In this document: one piece after another, positions 52,105 through 59,365 of the stretch
Position numbering within the stretch: position 1 is the first letter of the stretch
Layout of the letters: each line of letters begins with the position of its first letter
Assembly (NCBI GenBank): GCA_045649485.1
Contig: JAZRPZ010000048.1
Location: 15,714 to 79,713, forward strand
From: RUG11247 sp045649485
Lineage (GTDB): Bacteria; Bacillota; Clostridia; Christensenellales; Aristaeellaceae
Direction of reading: 5' to 3'
Length of the DNA: 64,000 bases
Notes under the pieces: generated by a model
The model's database searches: none
What the model was told of the DNA's origin: nothing
Seen by the model: the letters and a program-made list of their open reading frames with translations, nothing else
Made by a program: the position numbers and the translations under genes

Positions 52105-52611
52105 TTAATTGTTCTTGTTTTCACGCACGACGATGCGGTTTCCCTCAACGCGCGCGACGATTACCTTTGCGCCATTGGCGATATATTCGCCGTCAGAAAC
52201 TACATTCAGCTTTACACCGTCGAACTCCGCAATACCTGCGGGTCTCAGCACGGTGCGGGTCTCGCCCTCGCGGCCCACGAAATAGTTCATGTCGTTGGTC
52301 TCAGGGGTCTCAGCCTTGGTAGCAACATCGTGCAGCACGAATCTGGATTTCGAAAGCCTTCCCGCCGCTGCGGAGTGCAGGCATATCGAAAGCGCAATGC
52401 ACAGAAGCGCTACGATTATAAGCACCATGATCACCGCGCCAAGAGGCGAGGGATGAGCGAAATACACACCGCCTATCAGCATCAGTATGCCGGCTATTCC
52501 GGGCACGCCGAAGCCGGGGATGTACATTTCAATAACGACCATCACGAAGCCCACCAGCAAAAGCACTATTGACGGCAGATACTGGATAAGCAGGCTCGAC
52601 AAATCGGCCAT
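52105..52611 (-). CDS. NfeD family membrane protein
   Basis: 168 residues from ATG 52611 (GGAGG 8 nt upstream). About three or four membrane helices in residues 8-85 (IVLLLVGFVMVVIEMYIPGFGVPG carries the NfeD pattern), followed by an OB-fold-like C-terminal domain (GREGETRTVLRPAGIAEFDGVKLNVVSDGEYIANGAKVIVARVEGNRIVV). Short NfeD without the ClpP-like protease domain. Partner of FloA. First gene of the cluster, with a TATAAT -10 box at about 52650 but no good -35. Confidence 0.9.
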   Translation of the reverse strand: MADLSSLLIQYLPSIVLLLVGFVMVVIEMYIPGFGVPGIAGILMLIGGVYFAHPSPLGAVIMVLIIVALLCIALSICLHSAAAGRLSKSRFVLHDVATKAETPETNDMNYFVGREGETRTVLRPAGIAEFDGVKLNVVSDGEYIANGAKVIVARVEGNRIVVRENKNN

Positions 52612-52730
52612 TTCAAACACCTCCGTTGTTTATGTTTGAATATATTATATCATTCACCTAAACCGGATTCCATACTCTCCCGTCACAGGATGCTCATTCG
52701 CGTCCGAAATGTCAGTTTTTCCATCTGAAA

Positions 52731-53030
52731 TTACAGCTGTGTTTCGTCAGCATACCGTTCTATTCGGAGTCTCAGCCCGTACTTATTACGCAGCGCGGCT
52801 ATTTTCTTCATCATGGGCGACTTATGGTGTATATCCAGCGCCTGCTGATCCTTCCATCGGTCTATCAGAAGCACGGTTTCGGGATCATCCATAGGAAAAA
52901 AATATTCGTATCTCTCGTTACCTTCTTCCGCGCGCACCTCTGCAACCACGCCGGATTCAACCATTTCGCGGGCAAATTCCCGTGCACTTCCGTTTGTTCC
53001 GGTGTAGTAGAGATTGATCGTAATGCTCAT
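52731..53030 (-). CDS. ABM-domain monooxygenase-like protein
   Basis: 99 residues. A ferredoxin-like fold of the antibiotic biosynthesis monooxygenase (ABM/YgiN) type: ITINLYYTGTNGSAREFAREMVESGVV, a central GNERYEYFFPMDDPETVLLIDRWKDQQALDIHHKSP with the conserved W and H-x-S/P motif, and a short C-terminal strand. Members are cofactor-free quinol or heme-related oxygenases or binding proteins. Function here unknown. It overlaps the Nudix gene by four bases (ATGA). Confidence 0.75.
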   Translation of the reverse strand: MSITINLYYTGTNGSAREFAREMVESGVVAEVRAEEGNERYEYFFPMDDPETVLLIDRWKDQQALDIHHKSPMMKKIAALRNKYGLRLRIERYADETQL

Positions 53031-53410
53031 TTCAACACCTCCGCCAATCTTGCGGCAGCCTTTGTGTCAGCGGTAGAAAATTCGAATTTTCTCAGTTCTT
53101 CCGGCAGCACATACCGTATCTCGGAATGTTCCGTAAGTTCAGGCTCGCCGTTTATTATACGCGCATGGTAATAAAGTATTATAAATTCATGGAATTCGCT
53201 TTCAAGCTGCGCATCAAGAATGCGGCCTATCTCGGTCTCTATCTTGAGTTCTTCTCTCAGTTCGCGGGCAAGACCTTCCTCGGGAGTCTCCCCTGCCTCA
53301 AGCTTGCCGCCGGGAAATTCCCATACACCCTCAAGCCTGCGGCCGGGACCGCGCCTGCATATCATATACCTGCCGTCCTTCTCTACAACGGCAGCCATTA
53401 CCACTTTCAT
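53027..53410 (-). CDS. Nudix hydrolase, MutT-like (8-oxo-dGTP diphosphatase type)
   Basis: 127 residues. The full Nudix box GGKLEAGETPEEGLARELREEL begins near residue 34 (shown in parts: GGKLEAGE and REL-REEL). It is preceded by RRGPGRRLEGVWEFPGG, which fits MutT rather than ADP-ribose pyrophosphatases. It hydrolyses oxidised nucleoside triphosphates to monophosphates, preventing mutations. RBS GGAGG. It lies 2 nt after the metallo-hydrolase gene and overlaps the ABM gene. Confidence 0.88.
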   Translation of the reverse strand: MKVVMAAVVEKDGRYMICRRGPGRRLEGVWEFPGGKLEAGETPEEGLARELREELKIETEIGRILDAQLESEFHEFIILYYHARIINGEPELTEHSEIRYVLPEELRKFEFSTADTKAAARLAEVLK

Positions 53411-53412
53411 AT

Positions 53413-54279
53413 TCAGTCCTCCACAGAAAGCATCATGCCGTCATAGGATACCATGAAGCCGGGCATCATATTTTCCAGTTCTTCGTGGGGCAGCATTCCG
53501 TTATGCGAGAAATGGTTTGCCACAAACACTGTCTTCTCATCCGCCGCGCCTATTGCAATAAGCTTTTCACGCATGCGCAGGTTTTCGGTTGCTCCCATGT
53601 GGCCTACATAATCAAGATCGAGTCTTGCATTCGTGCAATCGAGGCTTATTATATCTATATGCTTGTCCGCAAGGAATTCCATGTCAGCAGGAGTGAATTC
53701 ATCGGTATCATGGGCATAGAGTATCTTCTTGCCTTCCTTTTCCACAAGGTAGAAGAACGCCTCTTCGGAGCGCATGTAAGCCTTGTTTTCGAACACCACG
53801 GGCCAGCCTGCGCCGGGTGCTCCGCTTACACAGTGCACCGCTTCGAGGGCGGTAACGGCATAGCCTTCGATATCCACGGTCTCAAAAGCCTTCAGCTGTC
53901 TGAAGGCGAGCCTGTCACAGAGAAAAGGCTCCACCATTTTTCCAAGCTTTGCGTTGCCGTATATTGTCAGGGGCTCCTTATCCTCGGTTATGTTGCCGAA
54001 GCCCGGGCGGCGGCAGGATATATCTCCCGGCTCAAAATGGTCTTCGTGGGTATGGGTCACAAGCAGCGAGTGGATATGGGTGTAATCGATATCATAATCC
54101 ATCATATGCTTGAATGAATCGGGACAGAAATCTATCTTCAGCTTTCCGTCGATAAGGGCGCCCGAGCGGGTGCGCACTTCCTTGCCCTTATGCATTCTGG
54201 CATATTTACACATTTCACATTCGCAGAAAAGCGCAGGAATTCCCTCTGCGGCAGCAGTACCCATGAACAGAATATCCAT
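53413..54279 (-). CDS. MBL-fold metal-dependent hydrolase (PhnP-like)
   Basis: 288 residues. FMGTAAAEGIPALFCECEMCKYAR (Cys-rich loop near residue 18-26) is a feature of the PhnP/PqqB-like branch of the metallo-beta-lactamase superfamily. Zinc motif THTHEDHFEPGD near residue 75, YAHDTDEF near 190 and ANHFSHNG near 255. Likely a cyclic phosphodiesterase or related hydrolase. First gene of an operon with the Nudix and ABM genes. Confidence 0.82.
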   Translation of the reverse strand: MDILFMGTAAAEGIPALFCECEMCKYARMHKGKEVRTRSGALIDGKLKIDFCPDSFKHMMDYDIDYTHIHSLLVTHTHEDHFEPGDISCRRPGFGNITEDKEPLTIYGNAKLGKMVEPFLCDRLAFRQLKAFETVDIEGYAVTALEAVHCVSGAPGAGWPVVFENKAYMRSEEAFFYLVEKEGKKILYAHDTDEFTPADMEFLADKHIDIISLDCTNARLDLDYVGHMGATENLRMREKLIAIGAADEKTVFVANHFSHNGMLPHEELENMMPGFMVSYDGMMLSVED

Positions 54280-54313
54280 ACGATCACTCCAAAATCCATT
54301 ATTTGTTAAGTTA

Positions 54314-54370
54314 ATTATATCATATATAAAAAGGCGGAATCAAGAGAACATACGTCCCCCCATACCGCCT
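54314..54370 (-). promoter_or_regulatory. Terminator and promoter overlap between two minus-strand operons
   Basis: On the minus strand a stem AGGCGG/CCGCCT (54370-54365 with 54337-54332), followed by TTTTTATAT, ends the upstream acetyltransferase operon. The same bases hold the promoter of the PhnP-like gene: TTGATT (54343-54338), 18-bp spacer, TATAAT (54319-54314). Confidence 0.6.
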
Positions 54371-54376
54371 GTAATA

Positions 54377-54697
54377 TCAATAAAAGAACCCTACGGCTAC
54401 ATCAATCGTTCTGCCGTCTGCACATACCCGAGCGTCTGTATGCATCCAAGAAATATCTCCGCGTGTCATAAACGCCTGTTCAAGCATTTCAATGATATTA
54501 TCCATCATAGCCAAGCCAATAAGCGATGCACTCACAGAAATACTTCCGCCATCTGCATCCTGCAATACAAGTTCCTTCAGCTTTCCGGCTTTCAGCAGTT
54601 CAAGCTGCATATGAATCCGGCATATATCTTCAGCAGGCAGGCGTACGGTCAGCTGACCATCACCAATATACTCGATTCTGCAGGTGATCTTTTCCAT
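54377..54697 (-). CDS. Conserved-looking protein of unknown function
   Basis: 106 residues, probably an alpha/beta fold: ITCRIEYIGDGQLTVRLPAEDICRIHMQLELLKAGKLKELVLQD, then a Gly/Ser turn and a helix MMDNIIEMLEQAFMTRGD. No membrane segment, no recognised motif. ATG 54697 with GGGGAG 7 nt upstream. It follows the GNAT gene by 14 nt and ends before a terminator. It is somewhat more AT-rich than its neighbours. Confidence 0.55.
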   Translation of the reverse strand: MEKITCRIEYIGDGQLTVRLPAEDICRIHMQLELLKAGKLKELVLQDADGGSISVSASLIGLAMMDNIIEMLEQAFMTRGDISWMHTDARVCADGRTIDVAVGFFY

Positions 54698-54711
54698 ACC
54701 GGCACTCCCCG

Positions 54712-55542
54712 TCAGAAAACTATTTCCTTCGTGATTATATCGCTCGCATCGGGCGTGAACCCTCTCGCCTTAAGTGCTTTTTCCAGCTTCTCATTATTCA
54801 GCGTGAACGTGCAGCATACCTTCGGCACGCCCATAGCTCTTGCGTGGTTGACAGCGAAATCTATGCATTTATCGTAATCGCCGTCCATCATGGCGATATG
54901 CAGCGCCACATTATGCTGAAAGCGCGCGCCGCACACTATGAAGCTACCGTCTGTCTTATCCTCAAATACCTTTCCCTCAGCGGCAAAGCAGCGTATATTC
55001 GCCTCATTAATATGAAAGAACGTGCGGTTGAACACCATGTGGTCGTTGTATTCTTCCTTCAGGGGCATTACGATTTCGGAAGCGCGCATGGGGTTTACCG
55101 GACGGAAGCCGTGTGGGTTTCCGCCCTCGGGCTTCATCAGATTATATCCCCTGTGAGTTGCCGCGGTCCTGAGTCCGTTTTTCTCCGCAAGACCCGAACT
55201 TACCACATTCTTCTCGCCCGTGAACATAGCCATGGATGGGCAGCCGTATTCCTCCGCAAGTTCGCGGTATTTCAGATATATAGCTTTGCCCGCGCCCTTT
55301 CCCTGATGAGGAATTGCCACGCGCAGGGTCTCGAGCCAGCCTGTGCCGTCAGGCAGCACGGTAAACCGGCCTATGCCTATCAGCTCGTCGCCTTCGTATA
55401 CGCACACGCATGCACCCTTCTGAGACTGGAAATAATGCCAGGCATCCCTGAGATACCCGGGGTAATCCGGCATACTTTCATATTCCACACGTGCGCATTC
55501 ATCCACATCGGCATACTGCGCAAGCTTTACCGTAAACGCCAT
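54712..55542 (-). CDS. GNAT family N-acetyltransferase
   Basis: 276 residues. The N-terminal GNAT domain has the acetyl-CoA motif AIPHQGKGAGKAIYL near residue 92-106 (Q-x-x-G-x-G/A). The second half (about 150-276) contains CCTFTLNNEKLEKALKARGF, resembling a second, degenerate GNAT domain. Substrate unknown. GGAGG precedes the ATG. It is the first gene of a two-gene unit. A TATAAT box lies about 40 nt upstream without a clear -35. Confidence 0.8.
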   Translation of the reverse strand: MAFTVKLAQYADVDECARVEYESMPDYPGYLRDAWHYFQSQKGACVCVYEGDELIGIGRFTVLPDGTGWLETLRVAIPHQGKGAGKAIYLKYRELAEEYGCPSMAMFTGEKNVVSSGLAEKNGLRTAATHRGYNLMKPEGGNPHGFRPVNPMRASEIVMPLKEEYNDHMVFNRTFFHINEANIRCFAAEGKVFEDKTDGSFIVCGARFQHNVALHIAMMDGDYDKCIDFAVNHARAMGVPKVCCTFTLNNEKLEKALKARGFTPDASDIITKEIVF

Positions 55543-55650
55543 ACACTACCTCCGATAAAATATCTGACTTTCATTATGTTAAGGCTATTATACCACAAAA
55601 ACATAGCTCCGTTATAAATATTTTCCGTAGAACTATTTGGTCTCATATCC

Positions 55651-55680
55651 TTGTCCCATGCATAAACAAGATGATATAAT
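55651..55680 (+). promoter_or_regulatory. Promoter of the condensation-like gene
   Basis: TTGTCC (55651-55656), 18-bp spacer, TATAAT (55675-55680). Transcription near 55687 excludes upstream start codons at 55637 and 55658 and supports ATG 55739. Confidence 0.75.
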
Positions 55681-55738
55681 CGGATTTGAAGCGCTGCACG
55701 TTTCACCAAATAAAAGCCCCGCAACCGAAAGGGACAAT

Positions 55739-57073
55739 ATGCGAAAGAAAAATCCTGACATCGTTTCCGAAAAAAATATCAGCAAAAAGAAATTACCCAA
55801 AGCATACCGCGAGCTCCACTGGGAAAAGCTGGACAATACCGCTCACCTTTTTCCCGTTATTGCCAGTGAGCAGATGAGCAATGTATACCGCGTTAGCGTT
55901 ACGCTGCAGCAGACAGTTGAACCGAAATACCTGCAGCAGGCTTTGAACATGGTGCTGCCCAAATTTGACGGCTTCAGGCTGCGCATGCGTCACGGTATAT
56001 TCTGGCATTATCTTGAAGAAAACAACAAGCCTGCTCCCCGCGTGCGTGAGGAGACAGAATTTCCCTGCCGCCATATGCGCCCGAATCAGAACAACAGCTA
56101 TCTTTTCAGGGTAACATACTACAAATACCGCATCAATCTTGAGGTATTCCACGCCCTTGCCGACGGTATGGGCGGCATAAATTTCCTGCGTGAGCTTACA
56201 TACCAGTATCTCAGGCTTGCGCACCCCGAAATAACCGATCTGACCGGAAACGGTCTGACCGGCGGCACCACACTCAACCGCGAGGACAGCTTCCTTAAGA
56301 ATTTCAAGCGTTCCTCACCGAAGAAATACGCAACAAAAAAGGCCTGCCTGATAAACGGCGAAAAACTGCGTCCCGGCGAATTCGGACTAATGCACGCCTA
56401 TATGAGCATATCCGAATTGAAGAATATCTGCAAAGGCTACGGAGTTACCATAAACGAATATCTCGTAGCCGCATATATATGGAGCATTTACAGTGAACAC
56501 CTTCACAGCATGCCAACCGGTTCTCCTATACGCATCGCCGTTCCTGTGAATCTGCGTCCGTATTTTTCTTCCATCACCACAAAGAATTTCTTTGTGATGA
56601 TATCTGCCGAATTCCAGCCCCAAAGAGAAGACCACACCTTCACCGAAATAATAGAAACCGTACGCGAGAGCCTGCGAAATCAGCTTAAAGGCGAGCATCT
56701 CGAAAAGGTATTCTCCTACAATGTTTCCCGTCAGAAGAGTGCTGTCCTCAAGTTCCTGCCCCTCCCTTTCAAGCACATAGGTATGCGTTTTGTGTTCAAC
56801 CGTTCCGCCCTTGCCAATACATCTACGCTTTCAAACATAGGCCGCATAGAGGTAGACGAGCCATACAGACCATATATAGATACTTTCCACGCATTCATGG
56901 CCGTATCCAAGGGACAGTATCTGAAGGGCACGGTATGTTCATATGAAGACAGGCTGATATTCACATTCAGCTATACTCTAAAGGATGTGTCGGTGCAGCG
57001 GGGCTTCCTGCGCGCACTTACCGAGGACGGCCTGCATGTAGAAACTGAAACAAACGGAGTACATTATGGCTAA
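55739..57073 (+). CDS. Condensation/alcohol-acetyltransferase-like protein
   Basis: 444 residues from ATG 55739 (AAGGGA 6 nt upstream). The acyltransferase active-site motif HxxxDG is present as FHALADGMGG near residue 140. The fold pattern is that of condensation/AATase proteins: N-terminal MVLPKFDGFRLRMRHGIFWHYL, central TINEYLVAAYIWS and RIAVPVNLRPYFSSITTKNFFVM, C-terminal IGRIEV. No signal peptide. It may make an ester or amide on a hydrophobic or cell-surface substrate. No NRPS genes are nearby. It overlaps the DUF6320-like membrane gene by 8 bases. I recall such pairs recurring in gut Clostridia. Confidence 0.72.
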   Translation: MRKKNPDIVSEKNISKKKLPKAYRELHWEKLDNTAHLFPVIASEQMSNVYRVSVTLQQTVEPKYLQQALNMVLPKFDGFRLRMRHGIFWHYLEENNKPAPRVREETEFPCRHMRPNQNNSYLFRVTYYKYRINLEVFHALADGMGGINFLRELTYQYLRLAHPEITDLTGNGLTGGTTLNREDSFLKNFKRSSPKKYATKKACLINGEKLRPGEFGLMHAYMSISELKNICKGYGVTINEYLVAAYIWSIYSEHLHSMPTGSPIRIAVPVNLRPYFSSITTKNFFVMISAEFQPQREDHTFTEIIETVRESLRNQLKGEHLEKVFSYNVSRQKSAVLKFLPLPFKHIGMRFVFNRSALANTSTLSNIGRIEVDEPYRPYIDTFHAFMAVSKGQYLKGTVCSYEDRLIFTFSYTLKDVSVQRGFLRALTEDGLHVETETNGVHYG

Positions 57074-57731
57074 ATGCATAAAGTGTAACTTGGAAATACT
57101 GGACGAAACAGAATACTGTCCGCTGTGCCATTCCGTATTGGAAGAAACGGACGCACTGGAGAACATGTATCCAGATATACGCCTGAGGCTTTATAAGCGC
57201 ACTATTTTCAGCCGCATATATCTGCTGTGCGCCATCATTGCGGAAACAGCGCTGATACTTATAAACATCCTGACCGATTCCGTTATCTGGTGGAGCGTCA
57301 TAACGGGACTCGGAATACTTTACAGCTACATGGTGCTGCGATATGCCATTATAGGAAAAGCGGGCTACCGCAGCAAAACAGTCGTACTTTCGATGATTGG
57401 AATAATCAGCATAATCTCCATCGATTTCGTGATCGGTTACAGAGGCTGGTCCATAGACTATGTACTGCCCTCGGGAATACTTACAATGGATGCCGCAATA
57501 ATCCTCTGCATGATAATCAACCACCGAAACTGGCAAAGCTATATAATGTGGCAGCTGGGCATGATCTTCATAAGTCTTATACCGATAATGCTGAATTTTT
57601 TTGAACTCGAAAAATATTTATTTATTGCATGTACTCCGTTGGTTGTATCAGGATTGCTGTTTTTAGGCACCATGATACTCGGAGGAAACCGCGCTTCCAC
57701 CGAATTAAAACGCCGCTTTCACGTAAACTGA
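57066..57731 (+). CDS. DUF6320-like membrane protein with zinc ribbon
   Basis: 221 residues. An N-terminal zinc ribbon (CIKCNLEILDETEYCPLC, residues about 4-21) is followed by about six membrane helices covering residues 48-210. The arrangement matches what I know as DUF6320, usually next to acyltransferases of the type encoded just upstream. It overlaps that gene by 8 bases, so translation is coupled. Likely a membrane partner of the acyltransferase. Reaction unknown. Confidence 0.7.
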   Translation: MAKCIKCNLEILDETEYCPLCHSVLEETDALENMYPDIRLRLYKRTIFSRIYLLCAIIAETALILINILTDSVIWWSVITGLGILYSYMVLRYAIIGKAGYRSKTVVLSMIGIISIISIDFVIGYRGWSIDYVLPSGILTMDAAIILCMIINHRNWQSYIMWQLGMIFISLIPIMLNFFELEKYLFIACTPLVVSGLLFLGTMILGGNRASTELKRRFHVN

Positions 57732-57743
57732 CATTGTTAAAAA

Positions 57744-57788
57744 AACAGCACCGCCGAAAAATATTTTTTCAGCAGTGCTGTTTTTTAT
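57744..57788 (+). terminator. Terminator of the acyltransferase-DUF6320 operon
   Basis: Stem AACAGCAC (57744-57751) / GTGCTGTT (57775-57782) followed by TTTTATTT. Confidence 0.8.
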
Positions 57789-57874
57789 TTATCCCGGACA
57801 TTTTTTAAGGCAGCAAATTCTGCCACAAGAATTTTTATACAAAAATATTTTTGTTTCACTTTGCATATATAACG

Positions 57875-57900
57875 AAAAACCCGCCGCTAAAAGCGACGGG
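57875..57900 (-). terminator. Terminator of the tRNA operon
   Basis: Stem CCCGCCGC / GCGACGGG with one mismatch (57880-57900), TTTTT on the minus strand at 57879-57875, 9 nt past tRNA-Cys. Confidence 0.85.
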
Positions 57901-57908
57901 CCCTTCAA

Positions 57909-57982
57909 TGGAGGTGCCACCCGGATTCGGACCGGGGATAAAGGTTTTGCAGACCTTTGCCTTACCACTTGGCGATGGCACC
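57909..57982 (-). tRNA. tRNA-Cys (GCA)
   Basis: 74 nt including encoded CCA. Acceptor GGTGCCA/TGGCACC, discriminator T, anticodon loop CTGCAAA, T-loop GGTCCGAATCC. Fifth and last gene of the tRNA operon. Confidence 0.95.
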
Positions 57983-57991
57983 AAATAAAAA

Positions 57992-58067
57992 TGGAGCGGT
58001 AGACGAGACTCGGACTCGCGACCTCCACCTTGGCAAGGTGGCGCTCTACCAACTGAGCTACTACCGC
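57992..58067 (-). tRNA. tRNA-Gly (GCC)
   Basis: 76 nt including CCA. Acceptor GCGGTAG/CTACCGC, anticodon loop TTGCCAA on a CCACC/GGTGG stem, D-arm AGCTCAGTTGGTAGAGC. Confidence 0.96.
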
Positions 58068-58073
58068 AAAAAG

Positions 58074-58146
58074 TGCCTTGGGGCGGAATCGAACCACCGA
58101 CACTGTGATTTTCAGTCACATGCTCTACCAACTGAGCTACCAAGGC
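58074..58146 (-). tRNA. tRNA-Phe (GAA)
   Basis: 73 nt without encoded CCA (followed by CTTTT). Acceptor GCCTTGG/CCAAGGC, anticodon loop CTGAAAA on TGTGA/TCACA. CCA must be added post-transcriptionally, unlike its four operon neighbours. Confidence 0.95.
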
Positions 58147-58149
58147 TTA

Positions 58150-58226
58150 TGGCGATCCGGAAGGGGCTCGAACCCTCGACCTCCAGCGTGACAGGCTGGC
58201 GTACTAACCAACTGTACTACCGGACC
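58150..58226 (-). tRNA. tRNA-Asp (GTC)
   Basis: 77 nt including CCA. Acceptor GGTCCGG/CCGGATC, anticodon loop CTGTCAC on CCAGC/GCTGG, discriminator G as required for Asp. Confidence 0.95.
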
Positions 58227-58231
58227 ACATA

Positions 58232-58307
58232 TGGTGGGAACAACAGGGCTCGAACCTGTGACCCTCTGCTTGTAAGGCAGATGCTCTCCCAACTGAGCTA
58301 TGCTCCC
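58232..58307 (-). tRNA. tRNA-Val (TAC)
   Basis: 76 nt including CCA. Acceptor GGGAGCA/TGTTCCC, anticodon loop CTTACAA on CTGC/GCAG. First gene of the operon. Confidence 0.95.
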
Positions 58308-58365
58308 ATAAGCGTTTTACCGCCGTCGTTCGTTTCACTCTTCAGTGCCCCGCGCGACGTGTATT

Positions 58366-58394
58366 ATAATAACACATACCCAAGGGTTTGTCAA
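58366..58394 (-). promoter_or_regulatory. Promoter of the tRNA operon
   Basis: Minus strand TTGACA (58394-58389), 17-bp spacer, TATTAT (58371-58366). A second -10 option TATAAT lies three bases further on. The GCGCGGGG stretch at the expected start (58345-58355) resembles a stringent-response GC-rich discriminator. Confidence 0.8.
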
Positions 58395-58438
58395 CACCTT
58401 TTTTTGAGAAAATGGCACTTTTTTCAAAAAAGTTTTTT

Positions 58439-58471
58439 CGGGCTCAAAACAGCCGTTCCGAGCCCGTTTTT
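58439..58471 (+). terminator. Terminator hairpin without an obvious gene
   Basis: Perfect stem CGGGCTC (58439-58445) / GAGCCCG (58460-58466) followed by TTTTT on the plus strand. No plus-strand gene precedes it. On the minus strand the tail is AAAAAACTTTTTT, so it may inefficiently stop the HD gene transcript. Confidence 0.5.
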
Positions 58472-58582
58472 CATGGCATCAGCGCACCGACTTCAGCATC
58501 TCGCCGGCTGATATCTCCCCCACCCGGGCACACCGTCTGCCGTCATTCGTATACAGAGTATCACATATATCACTGCGCCAAG

Positions 58583-59188
58583 TTACAAATACCTGCGGCA
58601 GGTCTCCTCAAACCAGCGTTCGTCCATCGCAAGCGCCCGCAGCTTCTCCAGCCCCTCAAGGCTGCGCGGATCATTCAGCTGAAAATGCAGATATCCGCCG
58701 TCACAATACTTATTGCGCAGATGCTCCCGGGCACGCAGTATCTGTTCCTCCGCAGTCATATCGGGATAATTCACCCTGCCGTACTGTATCGTGCGCCTGA
58801 TAACATTCTCAGGCACCACAAAGTGGTCTGCATCCGCTATGATACATCCGTACAGCGAACGCGGCGTCTCTTCAGCTGAGGCTCTGTGGTCCTCTACAGC
58901 CGCTCTCATGACGCGAAGTGCATCTTCATCAAACCATTCGTGCAAATGCACGTCTGAAGCCAATATAGCCCCTGAAGTCAAATGGTGATCTTTCCTGCCA
59001 TGTGGGATACCCAGATCATGATAAGCCGCGATCACATAACACATCTCAGCATCGGCACCGTACTTCTCCGCCAGATATAAACTCTCGCGGATCACCATCT
59101 CCACATGATCGCGCCCATGCCCGTCCTCAAATCCCTCGTAACGCGGGAGTATGAATCCTTCGATATATTCTTTCAAGCCGCCTCTCAC
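58583..59188 (-). CDS. HD domain phosphohydrolase
   Basis: 201 residues starting with GTG at 59188, close behind GGAGGG. HD-domain metal ligands: His in HGRDHVEMV near residue 24-28, the HD pair in AAYHDLGIPHG near 56-57, and the distal Asp in IIADADHF near 120. YdhJ/YedJ-type single HD proteins hydrolyse phosphate esters or nucleotides. Substrate unknown. Single gene. The repeat copy E of fhs ends about 50 nt upstream. Confidence 0.82.
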   Translation of the reverse strand: MRGGLKEYIEGFILPRYEGFEDGHGRDHVEMVIRESLYLAEKYGADAEMCYVIAAYHDLGIPHGRKDHHLTSGAILASDVHLHEWFDEDALRVMRAAVEDHRASAEETPRSLYGCIIADADHFVVPENVIRRTIQYGRVNYPDMTAEEQILRAREHLRNKYCDGGYLHFQLNDPRSLEGLEKLRALAMDERWFEETCRRYL

Positions 59189-59241
59189 AATACCCTCCTA
59201 CAAAAAAACTGCCGCATATAAACACAGCAGTCATTCCATCC

Positions 59242-59365
59242 TCCGCGCTTCGGGGTTGGGCCCCCGAAGCACGGACAATCAACATATATAATTTATCATA
59301 CCCCCAGCCCGGGATTCTTAAGGGACATTCGTCCCTTAAGCGGGATCCAGGGGCAGCGCCCCTGG
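59242..59365 (-). repeat. 3'-UTR repeat element, copy E
   Basis: Minus-strand copy, starting at the first base after the fhs stop. Stem 1 CCAGGGGC/GCCCCTGG (59365-59347). Stem 2 CTTAAGGGAC/GTCCCTTAAG (59340-59317). The spacer GAATCCCGGGCTGGGGG follows. Stem 3 TCCGTGCTTCGGGG/CCCCGAAGCGCGGA around GCCCAA (59275-59242). Stem 3 is nearly identical to that of copy A, 57 kb away. Confidence 0.82.
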
